Part shown: positions 1-7,342 of the stretch, piece by piece
Layout of the letters: each line of letters begins with the position of its first letter
Position numbering within the stretch: the stretch's first letter is position 1
NCBI GenBank assembly: GCA_038316435.1
Contig: JBBQAQ010000001.1
Span: 124,001 to 188,000 of the forward strand
Direction of reading: 5' to 3'
From: JACJXF01 sp038316435
GTDB taxonomy: Bacteria; Bacteroidota; Bacteroidia; Bacteroidales; GCA-2748055
Length of the DNA stretch: 64,000 nt
The notes under the pieces: generated by a model
Seen by the model: the letters and a program-made list of their open reading frames with translations, nothing else
What the model was told of the DNA's origin: nothing
Database searches by the model: none
Position numbers and translations under genes: made by a program

Positions 1-119
1 ATCTATTTAATTATAAATGATTTATCCTGATAAATAAATACCGCAAATAAATAAATTCTCAGATGTGAATTCATTTGTGTATTATTTCTTGGCAAAACAA
101 AAGTTTGCATGATTTGTTA

Positions 120-127
120 TATGTTTG
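120..127 (+). promoter_or_regulatory. Candidate -7 box of the acs promoter
   Basis: TATGTTTG fits the Bacteroidota -7 consensus TAnnTTTG and would start transcription near 133, leaving a leader of about 30 nt before acs. No matching TTTG is found 19-21 bp upstream, so only half the promoter is supported. Confidence 0.45.
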
Positions 128-132
128 ATTTT

Positions 133-148
133 GATTAATTTATTAATC
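133..148. promoter_or_regulatory. Palindrome at the acs transcription start
   Basis: GATTAA-TTTA-TTAATC is a perfect 6-bp inverted repeat with a 4-bp spacer, between the -7 box and the acs start codon. Its position suits a repressor operator. It resembles the GATTA-N5-TAATC pair at 55.67 kb, but its spacing is one base longer, so a shared regulator is not implied. In AT-rich DNA such palindromes also arise by chance. Confidence 0.3.
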
Positions 149-163
149 TAAAACTACATTTCA

Positions 164-2116
164 ATGGCAGAAAATTCCCCTGAAGTTTACATGCCGAATA
201 AAGCACTTTTTAAAGACGCGCATGTATCATCATTTGAGCAATATAAGCAGATTTACGAGGAAAGCATCCGCAATAATTCGGTGTTTTGGGAAAAGCAAGC
301 CCATGAATTTCTTAGATGGCAGCACGAATTTCAATTAGTTAGTGACTGTGATTTTAATGAAGGTTTAGTTTCCTGGTTTCTTGGTGGCAAGCTGAATGCC
401 TGTGAAAACTGCGTAGACAGGCATGTTAAAGATAAAGGGGATCAAACGGCAATTATTTGGGAGGCTGATGAGCCAGGAAATGAACAACGGATTACCTACA
501 GGGAACTTCAAAGGAATGTATCTAGATTAGCTAATGTGCTACGCCATAATGGTATACAAAAGAGGGATCGGGTTGCAATTTACATGCCTATGATTCCAGA
601 GGCAGTTTACGCTATGCTCGCATGTGCAAGGATTGGGGCTGTTCACTCGGTGGTTTTTGCAGGTTTCAGTGCAGAATCATTGAGAGACAGAATAAACGAT
701 GCTAAATGTAAGGCTGTAATTACCGCTGATGAAGGCATAAGAGGTAGGAAGATCATTCCATTAAAACGAATGGTTGATGAAGCTGTAATGGCTTGTCCGA
801 GTGTTGAACATGTGCTGGTTGCAAAACGTACTGGTGCAAAAGTCCCCTTTTATCCCCCCAGAGATATTTGGTTAAATGAAGCAATGGAAGGGGAGAAGCC
901 ATATTGTCCGATAGAACACATGGATGCAGAAGACACTTTATTTCTTCTTTATACATCAGGCAGTACAGGAAAGCCAAAGGGTGTGTCGCACACAACAGCA
1001 GGTTATTTACTTTTTGCCGCTATGACGCATAAATATGTTTTTGATTATAAGGAAAAAGAGGTTTATGCGTGCGTGGCTGATATTGGCTGGATTACAGGTC
1101 ATACCTATGTGGTATATGGTCCCTTGTTAAATGGTGGAACTACTGTGCTTTTTGAAAGTATTCCAAACTATCCAGATGCTGGAAGATATTGGGAAATGGT
1201 AGAGCGATTGAAAATTAATCAGTTTTACACTGCTCCAACCGCTCTAAGAGCCATTCAGCGCGAGGGAGATTCTTTCGTAACTAAATATGATAGATCAAGT
1301 TTAAGGATTCTTGGATCCGTTGGGGAACCAATTAATCCTGATACATGGAGATGGTACTTTAATGTAGTTGGTGAAGGCAGGTGTTCAATTGTTGATACCT
1401 GGTGGCAAACCGAAACCGGAGGTATATTAATTTCCCCTCTGCCTGGGGCAATTCCAACAAAACCAGGCTCTGCTAGTTTACCATTTTTCGGTATTGAACC
1501 CGTAATTCTTGATACTGAAGGTAATGAGGTGACATCAATTGAGGCATCAGGTCTTCTGGCAATAAAAAATCCATGGCCAAGTATGGCGAGAACCATTCAG
1601 GGAGATCATATGAGGTTTTACGAAACTTACCTTAAGCAGTTTAAAGGATATTACCTGACGGGTGACGGGGTCACGAGAGATAAAGATGGCTATTACTGGC
1701 TTACAGGCCGTGTCGATGACGTGCTTAATGTATCAGGACATAGAATTGGTTCCGCAGAAATTGAAAGTGCGCTTGTATCCCATCCATTCTGTTCAGAAGC
1801 CGCAGTTGTTGGTTTCCCGCATGAAGTTAAAGGCGAAGGCATTTTTGCATTTGTTATACTAAAAGACGGTTATGAGCCTGATGAGGAACTTGCTGGTGAA
1901 CTAAGAAATGAAGTGAGACGGCATATTGGCGCGTTTGCAACACCAGATCAAATTCTCATCGCACCTGCTCTTCCTAAAACGAGGTCTGGGAAGATTATGC
2001 GAAGAATACTAAGGAAAATTGCTTCTTCTCAAATGGAAGATTTTGGGGACATTACAACATTGGCAGACCCGTCCGTTGTTGACACTTTAATTAGTTTGAG
2101 AGAAAAACTAAACTAG
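164..2116 (+). CDS. acs: Acetyl-CoA synthetase (AMP-forming)
   Basis: Converts acetate, ATP and CoA to acetyl-CoA, AMP and PPi in the cytoplasm. The 650-aa protein has the full length of the Acs family (about 650). The adenylate-forming P-loop TSGSTGKPKG lies at about residues 264-273, the core motif DTWWQTETGG at about 411-420, and the C-terminal PKTRSGKIMRR at about 604-614 holds the lysine that protein acetyltransferases modify in this family. The WWQTETGG context favours acetate over longer acyl groups. The start ATG follows an AT-rich leader without a clear Shine-Dalgarno sequence, normal for this phylum. The msrB gene follows after 15 bp on the same strand and may be cotranscribed. Identity is secure. 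Confidence 0.97.
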   Translation: MAENSPEVYMPNKALFKDAHVSSFEQYKQIYEESIRNNSVFWEKQAHEFLRWQHEFQLVSDCDFNEGLVSWFLGGKLNACENCVDRHVKDKGDQTAIIWEADEPGNEQRITYRELQRNVSRLANVLRHNGIQKRDRVAIYMPMIPEAVYAMLACARIGAVHSVVFAGFSAESLRDRINDAKCKAVITADEGIRGRKIIPLKRMVDEAVMACPSVEHVLVAKRTGAKVPFYPPRDIWLNEAMEGEKPYCPIEHMDAEDTLFLLYTSGSTGKPKGVSHTTAGYLLFAAMTHKYVFDYKEKEVYACVADIGWITGHTYVVYGPLLNGGTTVLFESIPNYPDAGRYWEMVERLKINQFYTAPTALRAIQREGDSFVTKYDRSSLRILGSVGEPINPDTWRWYFNVVGEGRCSIVDTWWQTETGGILISPLPGAIPTKPGSASLPFFGIEPVILDTEGNEVTSIEASGLLAIKNPWPSMARTIQGDHMRFYETYLKQFKGYYLTGDGVTRDKDGYYWLTGRVDDVLNVSGHRIGSAEIESALVSHPFCSEAAVVGFPHEVKGEGIFAFVILKDGYEPDEELAGELRNEVRRHIGAFATPDQILIAPALPKTRSGKIMRRILRKIASSQMEDFGDITTLADPSVVDTLISLREKLN

Positions 2117-2131
2117 ATTATACAACCTGGT

Positions 2132-2686
2132 ATGAAATTTGCAAATCCGATGTTAATGAAAAAGCTTAATTCCTTATTTGATTTGAGAGAAAAATGCATC
2201 ATTTATTGCTTTGCTTTCTTGTTTTTCTTGACCTTTAGTGCATGCGGGCAGCAATCACCAACAGATACAATTCATTTAAAACAACAAGTGAACATGGATG
2301 TGAAAAACGGTAAAGACAAGCCATATAATGAGTTAAATACTTTTGAAAAACAAGTTATACTCGAAAAAGGCACAGAGAGACCATGGACAGGCATTTACAC
2401 GGAGAATAAAGCAAAAGGGTATTATGCTTGTCGTCAATGTAATGCATTGCTTTACAGATCTGAAGATAAATTTGATTCACATTGTGGCTGGCCAAGTTTT
2501 GAAGATGAAATTCAAGGTGCGGTTTTAAGAAAACTGGATGCTGATGGCAAAAGAACTGAAATACTTTGTAGAAATTGCGGGGGACATTTGGGTCATGTTT
2601 TTGAAGGTGAGAGGCTTACGCAAAAAAACATACGTAATTGTGTTAATTCTGTATCGCTAAAATTTATTCCTGCATCCAAGGAATAA
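2132..2686 (+). CDS. msrB: Peptide-methionine (R)-S-oxide reductase MsrB, predicted lipoprotein
   Basis: Reduces methionine-R-sulfoxide in proteins. The zinc-site cysteines are C101/C104 and C147/C150, the CGWPSF motif is at 119-124, and the catalytic cysteine is C171 in RNCVNS. What is unusual is the N-terminus: a basic stretch, a hydrophobic core, then LTFSAC with C38 as lipobox cysteine, so the enzyme should be an exported lipoprotein rather than cytoplasmic. Starts at Met7 or Met9 (about 2150-2156) would give a more standard signal length. It lies 15 bp after acs and before tRNA-Gly. An exported MsrA is at 30.7 kb, so the two stereospecific reductases may work in the same compartment. Confidence 0.93.
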   Translation: MKFANPMLMKKLNSLFDLREKCIIYCFAFLFFLTFSACGQQSPTDTIHLKQQVNMDVKNGKDKPYNELNTFEKQVILEKGTERPWTGIYTENKAKGYYACRQCNALLYRSEDKFDSHCGWPSFEDEIQGAVLRKLDADGKRTEILCRNCGGHLGHVFEGERLTQKNIRNCVNSVSLKFIPASKE

Positions 2687-2744
2687 TAATCTGAATTTCA
2701 AATTTGGTTTACTACATAAAAGTATTAAATTTGCCATGCTTTTA

Positions 2745-2816
2745 GCGGGAGTAGCTCAGTGGTAGAGCATCAGCTTCCCAAGCTGAGGGTCGCGGGTTCG
2801 ACCCCCGTTTCCCGCT
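2745..2816 (+). tRNA. tRNA-Gly (anticodon CCC)
   Basis: A 72-nt cloverleaf can be drawn by hand. Acceptor GCGGGAG pairs with TTCCCGC with one G.T pair. The D-arm contains AGCTCAGTGGTAGAGC. The anticodon stem TCAGC/GCTGA encloses loop TTCCCAA, giving anticodon CCC for GGG codons. The T-arm carries GGTTCGACCCC. The 3' CCA is not encoded. A Rho-independent terminator follows directly. Confidence 0.95.
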
Positions 2817-2822
2817 CGAAAG

Positions 2823-2848
2823 AAGACAGGTTTTTGCCTGTCTTTTTT
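2823..2848 (+). terminator. Intrinsic terminator after tRNA-Gly
   Basis: Stem AAGACAGG/CCTGTCTT with a 6-nt loop and a T-tract, immediately downstream of the tRNA. Confidence 0.88.
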
Positions 2849-2937
2849 GTTTTAATATTCAAAATTATGCCTTAATGATGGCAATTACCACTTCTGGAAA
2901 TAGTATTATTACTTTTATAAGCTTATAATTAATTCCA

Positions 2938-4182
2938 ATGAACGCAACAATAATAACCATTGGTGATGAAATCCTTATCGGACAGATAGTGGATACCAAT
3001 TCAGCCTGGTTAGCTGATAAACTTAATTTACTTGGGATAAAAGTTGATGAAATCATCTCAATTTCAGATGATTCTAATCATATTATCGAAGCATTGACGA
3101 AATATGAAGGTAATAAGGATCTGATTATTATCTCCGGAGGATTAGGACCTACAAAGGATGATATTACTAAAATGACACTTGCGAGTTATTTTGAATCAGA
3201 GTTAAAATCAGATGAAGAAGTTCTTTTGCACATTGAAAGTCTATTTAAGCAAAGAGGGATTATGGTTTCTGAGGTAAACAGACAACAGGCCATGTTGCCT
3301 GCAAAATGTAAGAAATTAAAAAATCCCTCTGGAACAGCTTCAGGCATGTGGTTTGAAAGAAATGGATCTATTTTCGTTTCCCTACCAGGTGTACCTTATG
3401 AATTAAAGGATATATACAATGAATCACTCCTTCCTGAACTCAGGAAAAAGATTACCGGTAATACTATTGTTCACAGGACAATCATGACACAAGGAGTTCC
3501 CGAATCGGTATTATCGGATAGGATAAAGGATTGGGAAACAGCCCTGCCAGATTTTATTAAACCGGCGTATTTACCAAGCCCTGGTCTTGTAAGATTGCGA
3601 TTGACCGCAATTGGGAGTTCATCTGATTCACTTAAAGAAATACTTGAAGTCGAAATACATAAGTTATTAAATATCATTGAGAAAGACGTTTTTTCACTTG
3701 AGGATATTCCCCTTGAGCAAGTCATTGGAAGTATATTAAAAGAGCGTTCGTTAAGCCTCGCATGTGCTGAAAGTTGCACAGGAGGAGCCATATCACAGTT
3801 AATAACTTCATTTCCTGGAAGTTCCGCTTATTTTAAAGGAGGAGTTATTGCTTACTCAAATTCAATTAAGATTGAAACACTGAAGGTTGATGCGTCAAAA
3901 ATTGAACAGTATGGCGCTGTAAGTAAGCAAGTTGTGGAAGAAATGGCAATTGGAATACGAAAGCTTTTTAATGTTGACTATTCGATTGCAACCTCAGGAA
4001 TAGCAGGACCTGAAGGTGGAAGTATTGAAAAACCAGTTGGAACGACATGGATTTCCGTTTCTTCAACAAAAAAAACTATATCAAAACAGTTTCTTTTTGG
4101 GGAACATAGGGGAAGAAATGTTGAAAAAGCAAGTCTTTTCTCGCTTAATATGCTGAGAAAGATGATTTTAGATATTCAATAA
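2938..4182 (+). CDS. cinA: CinA family protein (MoaB-like domain plus nicotinamide-nucleotide amidase)
   Basis: Two-domain protein of 414 aa, the usual full-length CinA size. Residues 1-170 form the COG1058 molybdopterin-binding-like fold (start MNATIITIGDEIL, GGLGPTKDD region). Residues about 255-412 are the PncC domain, with ACAESCTGG near 278 and SGIAGPEGG near 353, which in characterised relatives deamidates NMN in pyridine nucleotide salvage; the N-domain in several relatives is an ADP-ribose pyrophosphatase. It precedes rpmB by 106 bp; this cinA-rpmB-rpmG-ftsY-rimO order is common in Bacteroidota. Any role in competence cannot be read from the sequence. Confidence 0.93.
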   Translation: MNATIITIGDEILIGQIVDTNSAWLADKLNLLGIKVDEIISISDDSNHIIEALTKYEGNKDLIIISGGLGPTKDDITKMTLASYFESELKSDEEVLLHIESLFKQRGIMVSEVNRQQAMLPAKCKKLKNPSGTASGMWFERNGSIFVSLPGVPYELKDIYNESLLPELRKKITGNTIVHRTIMTQGVPESVLSDRIKDWETALPDFIKPAYLPSPGLVRLRLTAIGSSSDSLKEILEVEIHKLLNIIEKDVFSLEDIPLEQVIGSILKERSLSLACAESCTGGAISQLITSFPGSSAYFKGGVIAYSNSIKIETLKVDASKIEQYGAVSKQVVEEMAIGIRKLFNVDYSIATSGIAGPEGGSIEKPVGTTWISVSSTKKTISKQFLFGEHRGRNVEKASLFSLNMLRKMILDIQ

Positions 4183-4220
4183 TTGGACACGAAAAGATTA
4201 GTATTTTTTTTAAATATAAT

Positions 4221-4252
4221 TTTGATTATTAAAAAGAAAATACCGTACTTTG
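4221..4252 (+). promoter_or_regulatory. Promoter of the L28-L33-DUF4295 operon
   Basis: TTTG at 4221-4224, a 21-bp spacer and TACTTTG at 4246-4252 resemble the Bacteroidota housekeeping promoter TTTG-N(19-21)-TAnnTTTG, one T short in the -7 box. The predicted start near 4258 lies about 30 nt before rpmB. Confidence 0.6.
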
Positions 4253-4288
4253 TGGCCTGTTTGAAAAAACCCTAGAAATTCGAAAGAG

Positions 4289-4531
4289 ATGTCACGAGTT
4301 TGTCAGATTACTGGAAAGAAAATGATTACAGGAAACAATGTTTCCCATTCCAAAAAAAGAACAAGAAGAAAGTTTTATCCGAACTTATTCGATAAGAAGT
4401 TTTATCTTACCGAAGAAGAAAGATGGGTAAGACTTAAAGTATCCGCTAAGGGTATGCGAATTATTAACAAGAAAGGTCTGGGACTTGCATTAAGTGATGC
4501 CAAGGAAAAAGGATTTCTTGTAAGTTATTAA
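4289..4531 (+). CDS. rpmB: Large ribosomal subunit protein bL28
   Basis: An 80-aa basic protein matching L28: it starts MSRVCQITGKK, has the N-terminal GNNVSHSKKRTRRKFYPNL stretch and the C-terminal RVSAKG-like segment (here KVSAKGMRIINKKG). L28 is a structural protein of the 50S subunit. L33 follows after 19 bp, then the DUF4295 protein, as one operon from the promoter at 4221-4252. The length is normal and the identity secure. Confidence 0.97.
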   Translation: MSRVCQITGKKMITGNNVSHSKKRTRRKFYPNLFDKKFYLTEEERWVRLKVSAKGMRIINKKGLGLALSDAKEKGFLVSY

Positions 4532-4550
4532 TACCAAAAACAAGGTTTAA

Positions 4551-4739
4551 ATGGCAAAGAAAAGTAAAGGTAACCGTATACAGGTTATTCTGGAATGTAC
4601 TGAGCACAAAGAAAGCGGTCGTCCAGGAACCTCACGTTACATAAGTACAAAAAACAGGAAAAACACTCCTGAGAGGATGGAATTGAGAAAATACAATCCT
4701 ATTCTAAAGAAATACACTCTTCACAGAGAAATTAAATAA
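4551..4739 (+). CDS. rpmG: Large ribosomal subunit protein bL33, cysteine-poor type
   Basis: A 62-aa L33, recognised by the KNRKNTPERMELRKYNPILKK segment and the TLHREIK end. Zinc-binding L33 proteins carry two CxxC pairs; here only C16 remains and the second pair is replaced by NPILK. This is therefore the zinc-independent (C-minus) form, common in Bacteroidota. It lies between rpmB (19 bp upstream) and the DUF4295 gene (15 bp downstream). Confidence 0.96.
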   Translation: MAKKSKGNRIQVILECTEHKESGRPGTSRYISTKNRKNTPERMELRKYNPILKKYTLHREIK

Positions 4740-4754
4740 TAAAATATTTAAGAA

Positions 4755-4904
4755 ATGGCAAAGAAGGTTGTTGCGTCGTTACAGACAGGAAAAGGCAAGA
4801 GTTTTACCAAATGTATTAAAATGGTAAAATCAGATTCAGGCTCATATGTTTTTGAGGAAGGAATTGTACATGTTGACCATATAAAAGATTTCTTTGCGAA
4901 ATAA
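4755..4904 (+). CDS. DUF4295 small basic protein
   Basis: A 49-aa ORF starting MAKKVVASLQTGKGKSF and ending DHIKDFFAK. Small DUF4295 proteins are encoded directly after L33 in Bacteroidota, and both the sequence and this position match. The protein is lysine-rich and follows two ribosomal protein genes with 15 bp spacing, ending in an intrinsic terminator. A ribosome-associated role is a reasonable inference from the operon only; no function is established that I know of. Confidence 0.9.
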   Translation: MAKKVVASLQTGKGKSFTKCIKMVKSDSGSYVFEEGIVHVDHIKDFFAK

Positions 4905-4930
4905 TTTATATTTAAGCGATATTTGAATTA

Positions 4931-4959
4931 AAAGCTTTCTGTTGTAGAAAGCTTTTTTT
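4931..4959 (+). terminator. Intrinsic terminator of the rpmB-rpmG-DUF4295 operon
   Basis: Stem AAAGCTTTCT/AGAAAGCTTT, loop GTTGT, followed by a T-run. It separates the ribosomal operon from ftsY, which starts only 24 bp later, so ftsY probably relies partly on readthrough or on a promoter embedded here. Confidence 0.85.
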
Positions 4960-4982
4960 ATATTAATAAATACCAATCTGAT

Positions 4983-5927
4983 ATGGGTTTGTTTTCAAGT
5001 CATAAAAAAGAGGGTTTAGATAAAGGACTGGAAAAAACCAGAGAGAACATTTTTAAAAAATTATCGAGGGCTGTTCTTGGAAAATCGCAAGTTGACGATG
5101 ATGTACTTGACAGTCTTGAGGAAATACTTATCAGTTCTGATGTTGGAGTCGATACAACCATTAAAATTATCAACAGAATTGAATCACGGGTTTCAAATGA
5201 AAAATTCCTAAATACCGATGAACTTAATGTGATTCTCAAGGAAGAAATCGCTTTTTTACTGGAGGAAAACAATACGGGTATTATAAAAGGTTTTGGTGAG
5301 GATCTGGGAAAAAAGCCTTATGTAATTATGGTTGTTGGTGTTAACGGAGTTGGAAAAACCACCACAATTGGTAAACTAGCATATCATTTTAAGGCCGCAG
5401 GTAAAAAAGTTGTTCTTGGAGCAGCTGATACATTTCGCGCTGCAGCTGTTGATCAGCTAACTATTTGGGCTGAAAGGGTAGATGTTGAATTAATCAAACA
5501 GCAAATGGGTTCGGATCCAGCTTCAGTGGCATTTGATACCGTGAAATCCGCAATAAGTTCGGGCGCAGATATTGTTATTATAGATACTGCAGGTCGGCTC
5601 CATAATAAGGTCAACCTTATGAATGAACTTACTAAAATTAAACGAGTTATGCAAAAACTCATTCCAGATGCACCTCATGAGATATTACTCATTCTGGACG
5701 GTTCTACAGGTCAAAATGCATTTGAACAAGCTAAACATTTTACACTAGCTACAGAAATTAATGCACTTGCGCTTACCAAACTTGATGGTACAGCAAAAGG
5801 AGGAGTGGTAATCGGAATATCGGATCAGCTTAAAATCCCTGTAAAATATATTGGAGTTGGTGAAAAAATGGCTGATTTACAGATTTTCGACAAAACTGAA
5901 TTTGTTGAATCATTGTTTCAAAAATAG
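4983..5927 (+). CDS. ftsY: Signal recognition particle receptor FtsY
   Basis: SRP-receptor GTPase that docks ribosome-SRP complexes at the membrane for cotranslational insertion. The 314-aa protein consists almost only of the NG domain. A helical N domain covers about 20-100, the G1 loop GVNGVGKTTTIGK is at 119-131, DTFRAAA at 149-155, DTAGR near 206 and TKLDGTAKGG near 262. The long acidic A domain of E. coli FtsY is absent, as is usual in Bacteroidota. rimO follows after 11 bp. Confidence 0.97.
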   Translation: MGLFSSHKKEGLDKGLEKTRENIFKKLSRAVLGKSQVDDDVLDSLEEILISSDVGVDTTIKIINRIESRVSNEKFLNTDELNVILKEEIAFLLEENNTGIIKGFGEDLGKKPYVIMVVGVNGVGKTTTIGKLAYHFKAAGKKVVLGAADTFRAAAVDQLTIWAERVDVELIKQQMGSDPASVAFDTVKSAISSGADIVIIDTAGRLHNKVNLMNELTKIKRVMQKLIPDAPHEILLILDGSTGQNAFEQAKHFTLATEINALALTKLDGTAKGGVVIGISDQLKIPVKYIGVGEKMADLQIFDKTEFVESLFQK

Positions 5928-5938
5928 CAATCTATTAA

Positions 5939-7258
5939 ATGGTAAACAGTAAGAAAGAATCTGGAGTATCTTTAAATATAATTACTCTTGGTTGTTCAAA
6001 AAATATTGTTGATTCTGAGAAAATCCTCCGCCAATTCAAGGAAAATGGCTTTAAGGCTAGCCATAACTCTGATGAATTTTCTGATATCATTATAATTAAT
6101 ACTTGTGGGTTTATTCTTGACGCTAAAAATGAATCTATTGAAACCATTCTTAATTATGCTCAGGCAAAAAAGAACGGGCAAATAAAAAAATTAATTGTTA
6201 CAGGTTGTCTTTCACAGCGTTATGCAGATTCTCTTAAAAAAGAAATTCCGGAAGTAGATAGTTATTTTGGAGTTAACCAGGAGAAGGATATTATTAGTTC
6301 TTTAGGTGGAAATTATCACGCCGGACTCCTAAATCAGAGAATTCTATCAACTCCCTCACATTATGCATTTCTTAAGATTGCTGAAGGTTGCAATCACGCT
6401 TGCTCATTTTGTGCAATTCCACTTATCAGAGGAAAACAGATATCAGTACCTATTGAAGATCTGATTAATGAAACGAGATTCCTTATTTCCAGTGGAGTTA
6501 AAGAGCTTATTTTAATTGCTCAGGATCTAACCTCTTATGGTACTGATCTTTACAAGAAGAAATATCTGGGAAAGCTACTGGACGAATTAGACAAAATGGA
6601 TGATTTAGGATGGATACGATTGCATTACAGCTATCCCTTGGGTTTTCCTGCAGATGAGATCATTCCCTTAATGAAGAATAGTTCTAGAATTTGTAATTAC
6701 CTTGACATTCCTATCCAACATATTAGCGATAAGGTATTACATAAGATGAATAGAGGCCATGGTCGCAAAGAAATAGAAGAAGTTATAAATGGTTTCAGGA
6801 AAGAAATCCCTGATGTTGCACTTAGAACCACTCTTATAGTTGGTTTCCCAGGAGAGACCGAGAAAGACTTCAAGGAACTATACGACTATGTTGAACAAAC
6901 TAAATTTGATCGTTTAGGAGTTTTTACTTATTCTGAAGAAGAAGATACCATCGCAGCTAGCAGTCTTAAGGATTCTATTCCACAAAAAGTTAAGGAAGAA
7001 CGGAAAAGTCAGATAATGACGCTACAGGAAAGCATTTCACTTCAAAAAAATCTTGACAAAATCGGGAATAGATATAAAGTACTGATAGACAGTGTAGAAG
7101 GTGCGTATTATGTTGGAAGAACTGAGTATGATAGTCCAGAAATTGATAATGAAGTCCTAATAAAAAGCGATAGTACTATATTAAATTCTGGCGAATTTTG
7201 TGAAGTTGAAGTAATTGATGCCCAGGAATTTGATCTTTACGCAAAGGTTTTAAAATAG
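5939..7258 (+). CDS. rimO: Ribosomal protein uS12 methylthiotransferase RimO
   Basis: Radical-SAM enzyme that adds a methylthio group to an aspartate of ribosomal protein S12. The 439-aa protein has the three-part layout of the family. An N-terminal UPF0004 domain provides cluster ligands C19, C56 and C90. The radical-SAM motif CNHACSFC has ligands C151, C155 and C158. A C-terminal TRAM domain covers about 375-438. The IRLHYSYP and LIVGFPGET segments favour RimO over MiaB. It is 11 bp from ftsY and ends at a terminator shared with the convergent clpC. Confidence 0.95.
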   Translation: MVNSKKESGVSLNIITLGCSKNIVDSEKILRQFKENGFKASHNSDEFSDIIIINTCGFILDAKNESIETILNYAQAKKNGQIKKLIVTGCLSQRYADSLKKEIPEVDSYFGVNQEKDIISSLGGNYHAGLLNQRILSTPSHYAFLKIAEGCNHACSFCAIPLIRGKQISVPIEDLINETRFLISSGVKELILIAQDLTSYGTDLYKKKYLGKLLDELDKMDDLGWIRLHYSYPLGFPADEIIPLMKNSSRICNYLDIPIQHISDKVLHKMNRGHGRKEIEEVINGFRKEIPDVALRTTLIVGFPGETEKDFKELYDYVEQTKFDRLGVFTYSEEEDTIAASSLKDSIPQKVKEERKSQIMTLQESISLQKNLDKIGNRYKVLIDSVEGAYYVGRTEYDSPEIDNEVLIKSDSTILNSGEFCEVEVIDAQEFDLYAKVLK

Positions 7259-7291
7259 AGATTTGTATTTGAATGAGGTTAAATTTTCGAT

Positions 7292-7334
7292 AAAAAAAGA
7301 AACCCTGAGCAATATAGTTCAGGGTTTCTTTTTT
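7292..7334. terminator. Bidirectional terminator between rimO and clpC
   Basis: GAAACCCTGA/TCAGGGTTTC with a 10-nt loop, flanked by an A-run on the left and a T-run on the right. It can therefore end transcripts from both convergent genes. Confidence 0.88.
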
Positions 7335-7342
7335 GAGTAATT

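Noticed and set aside
2745..2816. tRNA-Gly as attachment site of a mobile element
   Set aside because: No integrase and no repeat of the tRNA 3' end downstream; conserved core genes follow.
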